From Eubacterium sp. (GTDB lineage: Bacteria > Bacillota > Clostridia > Lachnospirales > Lachnospiraceae), in contig JAFYHN010000055.1 of the NCBI GenBank assembly GCA_017539165.1, forward strand, positions 1 to 64,000: a stretch of 64,000 nucleotides of DNA, read 5' to 3'. Below, piece after piece: positions 46,873-56,633 of this stretch; within the stretch, counting starts at the first letter, position 1; each line of letters opens with the position of its first letter. The position numbers were made by a program, and so were the translations under genes. The notes below the pieces were generated by a model. The model was given only the letters and a program-made list of their open reading frames with translations. It did no database searches and was not told where the DNA came from.

Positions 46873-47994
46873 TTATTTTCCTATATAGTCTCTCACTTGT
46901 TCTGGCCAATTTTTAGTACACAAGCCATATTGATGGATAAACGCAATAATACAGCGTTCAATACCAAACCCAATACATCCTGATTCCGTATATTGGTTTC
47001 CTTCCTTTGAAAAATGAAATCGATTGGCAAATGTACTCCCATGCAAATTGAACGATGCACACGCAATTGTCTCTTCTGGACTACTTGATAAACGCAATTC
47101 ATATTTCACTTTAAATTTCTTTTGAATCTTTCGATAACTTTGTAGGGCTGGCAGAACAAACGGATCACTTGCTATCTCCACTTTAAACTTTAATCCAATA
47201 TTTTTAAGCTTCTCAATTACTCTTTTTAATAACTCTTCTCTTACCTTATACACATATTCTTTATCACCTATGAAAACAATCTCTCGAACGTTATAATCCC
47301 TTAATCTATGAAGTTCATCCCAATTAAGTCTTCCCTCATTCCGAAAAACATTTTGTCTAAAAGAGAAAATACTGTCTTCTTTTAATACTTGTCCTCTTAA
47401 TTCTTTATAGAGTGAAAAACATGCAGATGGAGATAACGCAAATTTAGCCTCACTTAAATATGGTTTTAAATTTCTTTCTTCTGCTGCCTTCTCTATCTTC
47501 TCAAAATTATTCATTGATTCCATAATATCCATGCATAGCATGGGATGTTGAGGCGAATTAATTAAATATCCAGTATCTATCAAAGTATCCATTTCTATAC
47601 TCGTCGGGTACTTTTTTAATATCACTGGCATATCATCTAATATAGAAACAAATAGTTGATCAAAAAACTCAAAAAGTTTAATTCCTGTTTGATCTAAAAC
47701 TATACTTCCATCATAATACTTCTTTACTATATCCCCCTGTAGTACTTCATCATCTGTCCAATATCTATCTTGTTGTTCAGTAGAATAATAAATCTCATCG
47801 TCCGTTTTCTCTTTTCTTTTTTGAAACTCTATAATTGATTTATTTAGTTCCTCTTTTTCAACTTCATCATCGCAAAGTAATTTTATTTTTCTACCTACAA
47901 CTTCATATGTTATTATTTTATCCGATATAAAACAGATACTTCTTCTAATGTCATCATCTATATCACAATTCATATCAAATTGTACAACCCTCAT
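46873..47994 (-). CDS. Amino acid:carrier-protein ligase (seryl-tRNA synthetase homologue)
   Basis: 373 residues. A class II synthetase core is visible: motif 2 FRNEGR..LHRLRDYNVREIVFIG and motif 3 GCIGFGIERCIIAF. There is no tRNA-binding coiled-coil arm. Candidate zinc ligands Cys192, Glu238 and Cys340 have spacings of 46 and 102, close to the Cys-Glu-Cys site of known amino acid:carrier ligases, which load an amino acid onto a phosphopantetheine carrier instead of a tRNA. A carrier protein lies in the same operon (56370). The substrate amino acid is not predictable here (Gly, Ala or a small amino acid in known cases). The N-terminal 130 residues are divergent. Confidence 0.78.
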   Translation of the reverse strand: MRVVQFDMNCDIDDDIRRSICFISDKIITYEVVGRKIKLLCDDEVEKEELNKSIIEFQKRKEKTDDEIYYSTEQQDRYWTDDEVLQGDIVKKYYDGSIVLDQTGIKLFEFFDQLFVSILDDMPVILKKYPTSIEMDTLIDTGYLINSPQHPMLCMDIMESMNNFEKIEKAAEERNLKPYLSEAKFALSPSACFSLYKELRGQVLKEDSIFSFRQNVFRNEGRLNWDELHRLRDYNVREIVFIGDKEYVYKVREELLKRVIEKLKNIGLKFKVEIASDPFVLPALQSYRKIQKKFKVKYELRLSSSPEETIACASFNLHGSTFANRFHFSKEGNQYTESGCIGFGIERCIIAFIHQYGLCTKNWPEQVRDYIGK

Positions 47995-48024
47995 TATAGT
48001 TATTCTCCTTGTAAAATAATCTAT

Positions 48025-48954
48025 TTATATAAAAATGTCTGATGCTTTTAAAAATATCGATACATCAGCTCTATCATGAATTGGTGCATTCTTATCAGGA
48101 TTAATAGAAATAACTTTTTTACAATTAACTATACCTACCAAATGTTGGATCATCCCAGAAATACCAATAGCGATATAGCAATTACAAGAAATACTTTTCC
48201 CACTTTGTCCTACTTGCCGGGAATAAGGAATCACACCCGATTCAACCAATGGCCGGGAACACACAATCGGAATCGATTGTTTATTAGCATACTCCATTAT
48301 TTTGGTTCTATCTCTTTCACCTACACCTCTACCTATTCCTATAACCACCCCACTCATATCATATGATTCTGTATAATACTCATTTCTAAATACGACATCA
48401 TTCAATTCTTCAGAAACATTTATATAATTAATATCAGCAATTCTTTTTCTTATTTGGGGAACAATATCTGTCGGTGCCTGTATACTTGATATTTGAATCT
48501 TTGATTTACATACAATCTTTGCCAGTAAATTATTATATGTAGTAGCTCTCTTATAAAATATGTCACCATCTAAATTCTCTAGCGATAGAACATCTGCTGT
48601 TACTCCCGCATTAAATTTTCCAGATAACCAGGCACATATAGATCTTCCAATAATACTTGACGGTGTAAAAATATAATCACACACTTGATCACTTAAAAAT
48701 CCATATACCAACTCACAATATCTATAATTGGATAACTTTTCATTATTACGCATTTTCATGACAAAAATGTTATCACATACATTTTGTAGTTCTTCATTAC
48801 ATAACTCAAACACATTTTCTGTAATCAAAACATTTACTACATCAGAAATACCACATACCGTATTTCTCACATACAAAATTGTGTAGATAAATGGGGCAAA
48901 ATTATATTCATTTTTGTCATAACTATCGCAAATCACATATATGCTCTTTGACAT
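48025..48954 (-). CDS. etfA: Electron transfer flavoprotein alpha subunit-like
   Basis: 309 residues, normal EtfA size. The C-terminal FAD-binding block is intact: IGIGRGVGERDR, CSRPLVESGVIPYSRQVGQSG, ISCNCYIAIGISGMIQHLVG, ISINPDKNAPIHDRADV. The N-terminal half is divergent. With the next gene it would carry electrons from the adjacent acyl-CoA dehydrogenase-like enzyme to a quinone or bifurcating partner. Confidence 0.9.
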   Translation of the reverse strand: MSKSIYVICDSYDKNEYNFAPFIYTILYVRNTVCGISDVVNVLITENVFELCNEELQNVCDNIFVMKMRNNEKLSNYRYCELVYGFLSDQVCDYIFTPSSIIGRSICAWLSGKFNAGVTADVLSLENLDGDIFYKRATTYNNLLAKIVCKSKIQISSIQAPTDIVPQIRKRIADINYINVSEELNDVVFRNEYYTESYDMSGVVIGIGRGVGERDRTKIMEYANKQSIPIVCSRPLVESGVIPYSRQVGQSGKSISCNCYIAIGISGMIQHLVGIVNCKKVISINPDKNAPIHDRADVSIFLKASDIFI

Positions 48955-48972
48955 ACTTTCTATCCCCTTCCA

Positions 48973-49683
48973 TCAATAAATATTTATGTTTTCACTCAAT
49001 ACCTTTCGTGCCATATCAACATCAAATACTTCTTGTCGTTCTTTATGTCTTGATTGTATTCTATCTGCCTGAACTACCTGCGAAAAAACATTAATCTTTT
49101 CGTTTTTTTCAAATCTAATCTCTTCAGCGTTAATAATATGAATATCCGGCATATTTTCTTTGACATTAAACATGTTGGGCATACCTAAAAAAACAAGATC
49201 ATCCGATAATATATTTGAACATGTAATCACACAAGGCGATTTCATATTTATTACTTCATTAAAATAATCTAAACGCTGAACACATGATAAAGATTCTCCA
49301 ACAGATATACTAACCACATTTGATGCGAACGGAATATTTAATATTGAAGCAATCGATACTGGCACATGTGCCGTTTCTCCAAATCTCGATTTGTAATTTC
49401 CTATAACAATGTCATATTTATATTTCATTAAAAATCTACTTATAATTGTTGCGGTCAAAAATGTATCTGCTCCAGCAAATTTTTCATCACTTAACAGATA
49501 GAAATTTCGAATAGGATAATCACTGCATCTTTCAATTCTCTTAATTGCTTCATTTCTGTCCATAGTCAAACAGTCTATATTTACATTCTCATAACTTTGT
49601 CTTATCGCATTTGCAATAATTAAAGGATTTAATTCGTCCTCAATATAATCATCACTTAGTCTTAACAACACTAATACATTCAT
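48973..49683 (-). CDS. etfB: Electron transfer flavoprotein beta subunit-like
   Basis: 236 residues. EtfB layout: MNVLVLLRLSDDYIEDELNPLIIANAIR, a central LLSDEKFAGADTFLTATIISRFL and GETAHVPVSIASILNIPFASNV. It is shorter and more divergent than housekeeping EtfB, and the usual AMP-loop DG...Q signature is weak. Directly follows the dehydrogenase gene (five-base gap), supporting a dedicated redox partner role. Confidence 0.82.
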   Translation of the reverse strand: MNVLVLLRLSDDYIEDELNPLIIANAIRQSYENVNIDCLTMDRNEAIKRIERCSDYPIRNFYLLSDEKFAGADTFLTATIISRFLMKYKYDIVIGNYKSRFGETAHVPVSIASILNIPFASNVVSISVGESLSCVQRLDYFNEVINMKSPCVITCSNILSDDLVFLGMPNMFNVKENMPDIHIINAEEIRFEKNEKINVFSQVVQADRIQSRHKERQEVFDVDMARKVLSENINIY

Positions 49684-49688
49684 ATATG

Positions 49689-50816
49689 TTATCCTTTTAC
49701 CCCGATCAACTTCGCAATATTATATAATTGCATTTCACTGGTACCTGAATAAATTTTGGCTCCTAAACTATCTCTAACTTCTTGTTCTATTCCAGATTCT
49801 TTACAATAGCCATATGCTCCATATATCTGCATCGCATCAAGGCACAACTGAGCATAACTTTCTCCAACATAATATTTGTATACAGAACTCTCTAAGAAAG
49901 TTATTTTTCCACTTTCCTTTATCGATATTATCTTTTCTAAATACGCCTCTCCCAACTCAATAGCAACTTTCATTTTAGCTATTTTTTCAGAAATCATCTG
50001 ATACTCACCAATTGATTTTCCAAACTGCTTTCTTTGATTCGCATATTCTATGCAATCATTCATAATCCTATTCATTTTCCCAAGATGCGTAGAAAAACTG
50101 ATACATTTTTCCCAATCAAACGCCATATTCCCAACTAAGCTGCCCATTCCGATTGTTCCAATCACTCTATTTCGAGGAACAACACAATTATTGAAAGTTA
50201 TCTCACTCATCATACAGGACTCTAGCCCCATCTTATGAATAGTCTTACCTATTTTCACTCCTTTATCATCACGCTTTACAAGTATAGCTGTATATCTGTT
50301 TTGTCCCATCTCAGCATTTTTAGCAACTACTACTATTAAATCCGCCACTGACCCATTTGAGATATACATTTTTGAACCATTAATAACAATCTTATCTTCC
50401 TCCACCTTGCAACTTGTGCCCATGTTATATGCATCAGATCCAGAATTTGCTTCAGTAATTGCATATGCTCCCACATATTTTCCTTGAATTATACCAGATC
50501 CAAATTCCTCTTTAATTTTTTTAGATGCCATTTTCGGAAATATGCCTAAATACAAAATCAGACTATTACATATCGAAAAAACGAATCCGTTGTCATTAAA
50601 ATAATAACCAATCCATTTTAACAATTTCATTATATCTCCTATAGATTCAGCCATACCGCCCATTTCTTTAGGAAGCAAATTAGCTATAATTCCAAATTCC
50701 CCACATTTTTTCCATGCTTCCTTTGAAAACTCATTTCTAGGTAACTTGTTTACATATTTCTCAGAAAAAGCTTCTATCCTTTTTTTGATAATTTCATCCT
50801 TTTCAGCTATTTTCAT
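49689..50816 (-). CDS. Acyl-CoA dehydrogenase-like flavoprotein
   Basis: 375 residues from ATG 50816, whose ribosome site (GGAG) lies in the end of the upstream gene. FAD/substrate blocks: GAYAITEANSGSDAYNMGTSC, INGSKMYISNGSVADLIVVVA, ANQRKQFGKSIGEYQMI, and IYGAYGYCKE. The usual catalytic Glu of short-chain enzymes (YEGT) is Ser here (IYSGTSEMQ), while a Glu is present in FDWEKCIS, the position used by isovaleryl- and long-chain-type enzymes. The substrate may be an aminoacyl or acyl group on the carrier protein, by analogy with prolyl-carrier oxidases; this is inference. It should introduce an alpha,beta double bond. Confidence 0.88.
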   Translation of the reverse strand: MKIAEKDEIIKKRIEAFSEKYVNKLPRNEFSKEAWKKCGEFGIIANLLPKEMGGMAESIGDIMKLLKWIGYYFNDNGFVFSICNSLILYLGIFPKMASKKIKEEFGSGIIQGKYVGAYAITEANSGSDAYNMGTSCKVEEDKIVINGSKMYISNGSVADLIVVVAKNAEMGQNRYTAILVKRDDKGVKIGKTIHKMGLESCMMSEITFNNCVVPRNRVIGTIGMGSLVGNMAFDWEKCISFSTHLGKMNRIMNDCIEYANQRKQFGKSIGEYQMISEKIAKMKVAIELGEAYLEKIISIKESGKITFLESSVYKYYVGESYAQLCLDAMQIYGAYGYCKESGIEQEVRDSLGAKIYSGTSEMQLYNIAKLIGVKG

Positions 50817-50817
50817 T

Positions 50818-52311
50818 TTACTCTCCAGCATCTATATATTTTCTTAGGATATTTTTCAATTCTAGAACATTGGAATCTCTAACATCTGAATCAATATCAG
50901 AATTTACTTTTATCATTTTTTTCATATTTTTCAATATTGCTTTAATATCTAATAATTCAAAACCCAAACTCAACAAATATACTACGGCTTGAAATCCAAA
51001 ATTCTCATTAGGAACCCACGTACTATTAGTAACGGAATTCATAATTAAATTTGTATATTGAGAAGCTACTTCACTATTCATATTATTGTGTTCCCACAAA
51101 AAATCTTTTCCTTTCAAACCAAATTCAGCAGCTCTTTCATAAATAGGAGTACTAATATCTGCGTACCATAAATTTGCTGTAAAAAAATCTATTGGACTAT
51201 CTTGTAGATATTCAATCGTTTCATATACAGTTTCTTTTGTTTCTCCTGGAAAACCCACTAATAAAAACGCAAAAATCAACAAATTATTGTCTTTTAATAG
51301 TTTTATTTTTTCTGAAAAATCCTTCCTAGTTGCCCCCTTATTCATGTTACTTAACAGCCCATCATTTGCTGATTCTATTCCAACAAATACACCTTTACAT
51401 CGAGCCTTTTTCATAAGTATAATCATATCTTCTGTCAATTCTTTTAATCTACAATATGCAAACCACTCAAATGTATATTTATTATCAATCATCATTTTAC
51501 ATACATCTATAAAATGATTTATTGGAAGATTAAATGTATCATCATAAAAACATACATATCTCTTCCCTGATTTCTCAATCATATCAAGCTTTTCTTTAAG
51601 ATTATCTTTTTCAATACATTTATACTCTTTATTTCTAATAGGAAAATTACAGAAGCTGCATTTAGCCATACATCCAACACTAGTATTACAATAAATCATT
51701 TCTTCTCTATCATAATCATTTTCTACACCCATTAATTGATCTGTTTTATCAACAAATTTTCTAACATACTGGTAAATAGTATCATAATCCGAAATATCCT
51801 TAACATAATAATCGGCTCCTATTACCTTTTCCATTTCATGATAATTATCGATACTATCTGTAGCATATTTATTATATACATATAATGAAGAAACAATGAT
51901 TTTTACATCTTTATTCAATCGTCTTATCGCCTTAACTCCTCTAATTAAAGGAAGCGCGTTAAAAAAGTTTCCCAATTTAAAAACTACACATTTGACACCA
52001 TTCTTGATTGCTGATTTAACTTCTTCTATTTGATTGTCTAAATTTGAAATATACCCAGTACTAATATTATTATGTATTAAGTATTCATATAATTCTTTTC
52101 CAGTAGCTGTTGGAATATCCATGTAATTGAATCTTATATGACTATTTAAATCGGTCAAAAGTTTATTTAAATACTCAAAATAAAAATAATCTTTTTCTCC
52201 ATCATTAACACATTGGCGCATCACACACTGCTTAGAAACTTTATCTGCAGTAAATATTCTTTCATTCACGTTATATGTAATACTACCTATTACCAAAACA
52301 TCTTTTTTCAT
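50818..52311 (-). CDS. Radical SAM enzyme with N-terminal B12-type Rossmann region
   Basis: 497 residues. N-terminal about 1-185 is a Rossmann-like region as in B12-binding radical SAM proteins, but the DxHxxG cobalamin His loop is not seen. Fe-S cluster cysteines Cys214, Cys218, Cys221 (CMAKCSFC); barrel strands YVCFYDDTFNLP, EWFAYCRL, GVFVGIESANDGLL and FLLVGFPGETKETV follow. Possible roles are radical methylation or another C-C bond reaction on the cluster intermediate. Overlaps the ribosome site of the dehydrogenase gene, so the two are coupled. Confidence 0.85.
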   Translation of the reverse strand: MKKDVLVIGSITYNVNERIFTADKVSKQCVMRQCVNDGEKDYFYFEYLNKLLTDLNSHIRFNYMDIPTATGKELYEYLIHNNISTGYISNLDNQIEEVKSAIKNGVKCVVFKLGNFFNALPLIRGVKAIRRLNKDVKIIVSSLYVYNKYATDSIDNYHEMEKVIGADYYVKDISDYDTIYQYVRKFVDKTDQLMGVENDYDREEMIYCNTSVGCMAKCSFCNFPIRNKEYKCIEKDNLKEKLDMIEKSGKRYVCFYDDTFNLPINHFIDVCKMMIDNKYTFEWFAYCRLKELTEDMIILMKKARCKGVFVGIESANDGLLSNMNKGATRKDFSEKIKLLKDNNLLIFAFLLVGFPGETKETVYETIEYLQDSPIDFFTANLWYADISTPIYERAAEFGLKGKDFLWEHNNMNSEVASQYTNLIMNSVTNSTWVPNENFGFQAVVYLLSLGFELLDIKAILKNMKKMIKVNSDIDSDVRDSNVLELKNILRKYIDAGE

Positions 52312-52348
52312 ATTATCTCTATATATCTTTCCTTACCAAAATAAAAAT

Positions 52349-53161
52349 CTAATTTCCTGCGCTTGAATAACGCTTTATTCCCGTACACCACATTTTATAT
52401 GCGAACATCACATATATCGCAGTTACGATTGGTGCTATTACCGGCGATAATCTTAACAGTACAGAGTCCATATTTTTTTCTAAAATATAAGAAATCGTAT
52501 AATATCCGGTAAACGCAAACGGTAAAATAAATGTAAGTAACAATTTTATTCCTTTACCATAGATATCCAAAGGATAATCTGCATATGTCCTTATACCATA
52601 ATCATTATTAATTATAATAGCTGTAACATCATAGCTTTTTAATATCCAAAAACTCAAAGCTCCTAAAATAACGAAAATACTAGTGTAAATTAAAAAACCC
52701 ATTATAAGAGTAACTATCAAATATAAAATTTTCCAAATATTCCAATTAACTGAAACATGCGCTAAACTATATACCCAAAAACCAATAGCTAATACCATTC
52801 TCGGAAGAAATGTATATTGAAATTGTCTAAAAACTAAATATTTTAAAGGACTAATTGGGCGAATCAAATATGAATCAAACTCTCCACTGGTTATCATATT
52901 TCCCATATCTTGCATAGGTTTCCAAAATAAATAGCTACTTAACGAATATGAAATCCAGCTTGTTGTAAACATAAAAACAAATTCATATTGATTCCATCCA
53001 TGAACATTCGTGAAATTAAAAAAGATCACATATATGCTCAAAAAGTAAATTCCTATAAGAACCATGTTTGCAATTAATTCAAACATTAATCCAAATCTAT
53101 ATTCTATTTTACTTTTTATAAATATACGAATAAATTTAAGATACAGCTTGACAACACTCAT
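52349..53161 (-). CDS. ABC-2 type permease (second subunit)
   Basis: 270 residues, six hydrophobic segments, including YIFGLMFELIANMVLIGIYFL-like and SFWILKSYDVTAIII. Resembles the ABC-2 permeases (DUF990 type) that pair with a separate ATPase for drug or lipid export. It is 26 bases after the first permease gene and 37 bases before the radical SAM gene. Confidence 0.78.
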   Translation of the reverse strand: MSVVKLYLKFIRIFIKSKIEYRFGLMFELIANMVLIGIYFLSIYVIFFNFTNVHGWNQYEFVFMFTTSWISYSLSSYLFWKPMQDMGNMITSGEFDSYLIRPISPLKYLVFRQFQYTFLPRMVLAIGFWVYSLAHVSVNWNIWKILYLIVTLIMGFLIYTSIFVILGALSFWILKSYDVTAIIINNDYGIRTYADYPLDIYGKGIKLLLTFILPFAFTGYYTISYILEKNMDSVLLRLSPVIAPIVTAIYVMFAYKMWCTGIKRYSSAGN

Positions 53162-53187
53162 TTAACTATTCCTTCCAAACATAAATA

Positions 53188-53973
53188 TCAACCACCTTGT
53201 ATAACTAATTTTCTTTTTGCATAATTCCAAATACAAACACTAAAAATAGATAAGCCAATACACCATGTGAGTTGCAAAAGTAACTGTGTCATTACATCCA
53301 CTTGCTTCTCTGCTAGCAAAATACTAATAGGTGCCGAATAAATATATTTAAATGGTAAAATATTAGAAATAGAGTTTAATGTCTTAGGCATTAAAAACAC
53401 TGGTATCCAAATCCCTGAAAAAAACTTGTATATACTGTTCAGCATCATATTTAACGGCCAAGTAACCAGTAGCCAAAAAGCTATAAGACCAATGATGTAT
53501 GAATATAAAAAATTGATAAAAAAAGAAAACAAAATAGAAATTAAAAAAAAGCAATAATAATGTAATGAAGCGATATGCTGCTTCCAGAAAATTGATGAAA
53601 CAATAACTAATGGTACTGTTCTAAAGATTAAATTTATAATATTTTCTCCTACATATGTAGAAAACAGATATGCCATATAATTCATCGGTTTTAATAAATC
53701 CATAGCAATCTCACCGCTTCGAATTTTATCATTAATCTGATTTACTATATTGCATTCCATAATAGAAAAAATAATATTAGAAATAATAATACTAGTTAAT
53801 GCTTTTGTTCTAATATCTGCAGATGAATTATCTGTACTTGTATACAACGAAATCCACAAACATACCTGTAGATATACGTATAGTATCCTTCCGATACTTT
53901 TACTCCATAAATTAACAGGGTACATTATAATGGACTGCATCGATACTTTTATATAATTCAAATATAATTTCAT
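53188..53973 (-). CDS. ABC-2 type permease (first subunit)
   Basis: 261 residues, six hydrophobic segments (for example SIIISNIIFSIMECNIV, FLISILFSFFINFLYSYIIGLIAFWLL). Features FKYIYSAPISIL near the C-terminus typical of these permeases. Its ATG overlaps the ATPase stop (four bases), so expression is coupled. Heterodimer with the following permease is likely. Confidence 0.8.
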   Translation of the reverse strand: MKLYLNYIKVSMQSIIMYPVNLWSKSIGRILYVYLQVCLWISLYTSTDNSSADIRTKALTSIIISNIIFSIMECNIVNQINDKIRSGEIAMDLLKPMNYMAYLFSTYVGENIINLIFRTVPLVIVSSIFWKQHIASLHYYCFFLISILFSFFINFLYSYIIGLIAFWLLVTWPLNMMLNSIYKFFSGIWIPVFLMPKTLNSISNILPFKYIYSAPISILLAEKQVDVMTQLLLQLTWCIGLSIFSVCIWNYAKRKLVIQGG

Positions 53974-54971
53974 AACAACACACCTTGATCAGAATCATAA
54001 ATTTTTCGAACAATATCTTCTAAACTTGTCTCTATAATATTGAACTCTTGGATATCCGGAACACTAAGAATTTTATTCATAACCTCCGAAACTGAATAAT
54101 CTGATTTATTAAATTCAACAATTATCTGTTCATTATAAGAGACTCTTATGTCATATCCATGAAATACACTTTTTAATTGCTCTACTTTATCTATCTTTCC
54201 ATGAATTATTATTGTTGTTATTTTTCCATAATTATCCTTCAGGTCCTCTATATCACCTCTAAAAAGAATATTTCCTTTATCTATAACAATTATATCTTTA
54301 CTAAGTCTCTCTATATCGTCTATATCATGCGTTGTAAGAATAATAGTAACCCCTCTATCTTGATTAATAGTCTTTATAAAGTTTCTTACTTTTTCTTTCA
54401 CGGAAATATCTAATCCGATAGTAGGTTCATCTAGAAATAAAATATCAGGATTATGTAATAGTGAAGCAGCCAGATCAGCACGCATACGCTGACCAAGACT
54501 TAACTGTCTAGCTGGTTTTTTTAAGAATGTATTCAGTTCTAAAATATCATCAAATAGCTTTAGGTTATTTTTATATTCTTCATCAGATATTTTATATAAT
54601 TCTTTAAATATATTATAAGTGTCTATTACAGGTATATCCCACCATAATTGAGTCCTTTGACCAAAAACAACGCCAAACTTTCTTGAAATAATTCTTCTAT
54701 TTTTCTCGACATTCATTCCATCAATTAGTATCTCTCCTGAAGTAGGAGACAGAATCCCTGTCATCATTTTGATTGTCGTAGACTTTCCAGCTCCGTTTTT
54801 TCCTATAAATCCCATGATGTCACCTTTTCTAACTGAAAAGGTGACATCCTTTACCGCTTGAAAATCAGTAAATTTAGGCTTAAAAATATATTTTAATCCA
54901 CCTCTGATTCCTGTATCTCTTTCAGGAACCTTAAAATGCTTTGATACATTTTTTACCTCTATCAAATCCAT
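53970..54971 (-). CDS. ABC transporter ATPase
   Basis: 333 residues. Walker A GKNGAGKSTT, Q-loop VVFGQRTQLWWDIP, signature LSLGQRMRADLAA, Walker B ILFLDEPTIGLD, H-loop TTHD. Residues above about 240 form an extra C-terminal domain (IIIHGKIDKVEQLKSVFHGYDIRVSYN). Typical ATPase of ABC-2 exporters; it works with the two permeases that follow. The AGGAGG lies 14 bases before the ATG, farther than usual. Confidence 0.93.
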   Translation of the reverse strand: MDLIEVKNVSKHFKVPERDTGIRGGLKYIFKPKFTDFQAVKDVTFSVRKGDIMGFIGKNGAGKSTTIKMMTGILSPTSGEILIDGMNVEKNRRIISRKFGVVFGQRTQLWWDIPVIDTYNIFKELYKISDEEYKNNLKLFDDILELNTFLKKPARQLSLGQRMRADLAASLLHNPDILFLDEPTIGLDISVKEKVRNFIKTINQDRGVTIILTTHDIDDIERLSKDIIVIDKGNILFRGDIEDLKDNYGKITTIIIHGKIDKVEQLKSVFHGYDIRVSYNEQIIVEFNKSDYSVSEVMNKILSVPDIQEFNIIETSLEDIVRKIYDSDQGVLL

Positions 54972-54979
54972 AAATTGTC

Positions 54980-56347
54980 TTATTTCCTCCTACTAACGCC
55001 CATATAATCCTGATTATATGGATTTGTTTTTTTAAGGATGGCCTTAACAAATTCTTTTTGATCTTTCTCAAGCTCATCATCATCACTTAAGATATGCTGT
55101 ATATTTCCTGCCCAAACAATACCTTTTTGTGTGAGTTTAATAATATCATCCTGTATAGTTATATATCCATTGCGAACAAGATTATCAATTTTGGCTTGAT
55201 ATTTACTATAATACTTGATCTCTGATTTTGATATTTTTAACAGTATTGGGAAGAAAACAACACTTCTTTCGTATGCCAATTCTTCAGAAATATGTTGTCC
55301 ATTCTCAACTGGAAGTCTGTTTTGTTCTATCAAATCTATATACTTTTCTACACTACACACATTTCTATAATTAAATCTACCTAGATAACCACGTGCAGAA
55401 GGACCAATTCCAATCATTGGATAACCCTTCAAAAAATGAACTAAACCGTCATGTGCTTCTGAATGATTTTTTGAGAAAATCATACTTGCTACCTGATCAT
55501 AATGGTACTCTTTAAATACGTCCTGTATGGCTTGAAACATCTCTAGCATTTTTTCATTGCTAGGTTTATTAGCAAAAACTTTTCCCTCATCAACCATTTT
55601 CTTAAAAACTGTATTAGGGAATAAATTCATAGAATAATCATCTACATACGTCGCATCCAGCTTAACTGCCTTTTTGACATCATTAATTACACTTTCAACA
55701 CTCTGATCCGGTATGTTATACATTAAGTCAATACTATGATCCGGAAAATCATACTTATGTACATAGTCAACCACTTTATCAATATCAGATAACGATGGCT
55801 TTAATCTTAGCTTTTTTCTTAACTCTTCATCAAATGTCTGAACTCCATAACTAATTCGATTAACTCCAGCATCTTTATATATTTTCCAATTATCACGATC
55901 CAATAAAGCTAAAACGGAACCTTCCACTGTAATCTGAGTCAATTTATTCATTTTAAAATTCTTAAAAATCACCTCAAATATCTTTTGTATATACTTTCCC
56001 TCTATTAAGCCCGGATCACCACCACCAAAATAAATAGTTCCAATATTATGTGTTTCGAAATATGGTTGCTTTGAATACATTGTAATTTCTTTTATCAATG
56101 CATTAACAAATTTTTCTTTGTCAGCATCACTTAGTTTATTATACGGTTCTTTATAATATGGACAAAAACAGCAAAATGCCTGACAAAACGGAATATGGAT
56201 ATATAATCTAACTGGCTTATCCTCTTCCGGATAGTCATGAATCATATATTCTTTTAACGCAATTCCTTCAACATTTGCTCCCCACATTTTGGGATAAATC
56301 CATTTTTCACTTATTCTTTCTTTGAAATCAAAATCTGATTCTGTCAT
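54980..56347 (-). CDS. HemN-like radical SAM enzyme 1
   Basis: 455 residues from ATG 56347 (GGAG eight bases upstream). CxxxCxxC cysteines Cys55, 59, 62 (FCQAFCCFCPYYK), then TIYFGGGDPGL (SAM glycine motif), RISYGVQTFDEELRKKL, DLMYNIPDQ and PMIGIGPSARGYLG, plus a C-terminal winged-helix-like part ending NPYNQDYMGVSRRK. This is the HemN/HemW fold, but the PYYK motif and context point to a class C radical SAM methyltransferase or cyclopropane/alkylation enzyme rather than heme synthesis. First of three tandem paralogues (with 57344 and 58690); the C-terminal NPYNQD.MG is shared with the third. Confidence 0.85.
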   Translation of the reverse strand: MTESDFDFKERISEKWIYPKMWGANVEGIALKEYMIHDYPEEDKPVRLYIHIPFCQAFCCFCPYYKEPYNKLSDADKEKFVNALIKEITMYSKQPYFETHNIGTIYFGGGDPGLIEGKYIQKIFEVIFKNFKMNKLTQITVEGSVLALLDRDNWKIYKDAGVNRISYGVQTFDEELRKKLRLKPSLSDIDKVVDYVHKYDFPDHSIDLMYNIPDQSVESVINDVKKAVKLDATYVDDYSMNLFPNTVFKKMVDEGKVFANKPSNEKMLEMFQAIQDVFKEYHYDQVASMIFSKNHSEAHDGLVHFLKGYPMIGIGPSARGYLGRFNYRNVCSVEKYIDLIEQNRLPVENGQHISEELAYERSVVFFPILLKISKSEIKYYSKYQAKIDNLVRNGYITIQDDIIKLTQKGIVWAGNIQHILSDDDELEKDQKEFVKAILKKTNPYNQDYMGVSRRK

Positions 56348-56369
56348 TTTCAAATCTCCATACAATTTA

Positions 56370-56621
56370 TTAACTCTCTATTTTCTGTTCAATTAAATTA
56401 CATAAACGACTCAAGCTAGAAAAATCATCTAATTCTATATTGCTATCTACCAAATCTACATCAAATTGCTCTTCCACAAATGCTAAAAACTTAACAATTC
56501 CTAAAGAATCTAATATATTTCCTCCCAAAATATCTACATTCTCATCTTTTTCAAGTAACTCCTTACTTTCTGCACTAGCCTCACTTAAAAGATACTCTTT
56601 TACAACTGTCTTAATTTCCAT
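56370..56621 (-). CDS. Stand-alone acyl/peptidyl carrier protein
   Basis: 83 residues, four-helix carrier fold. The phosphopantetheine site is Ser39 in ILDSLGIVKF, followed by VEEQFDVDLVDSNI. The only carrier protein in the window. It lies among the HemN-like and methyltransferase genes and, by inference, holds the intermediate that the ligase, dehydrogenase, radical SAM and BtrH-like enzymes use. No phosphopantetheinyl transferase is encoded nearby. Confidence 0.9.
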   Translation of the reverse strand: MEIKTVVKEYLLSEASAESKELLEKDENVDILGGNILDSLGIVKFLAFVEEQFDVDLVDSNIELDDFSSLSRLCNLIEQKIES

Positions 56622-56633
56622 ATTATTCTCCTT

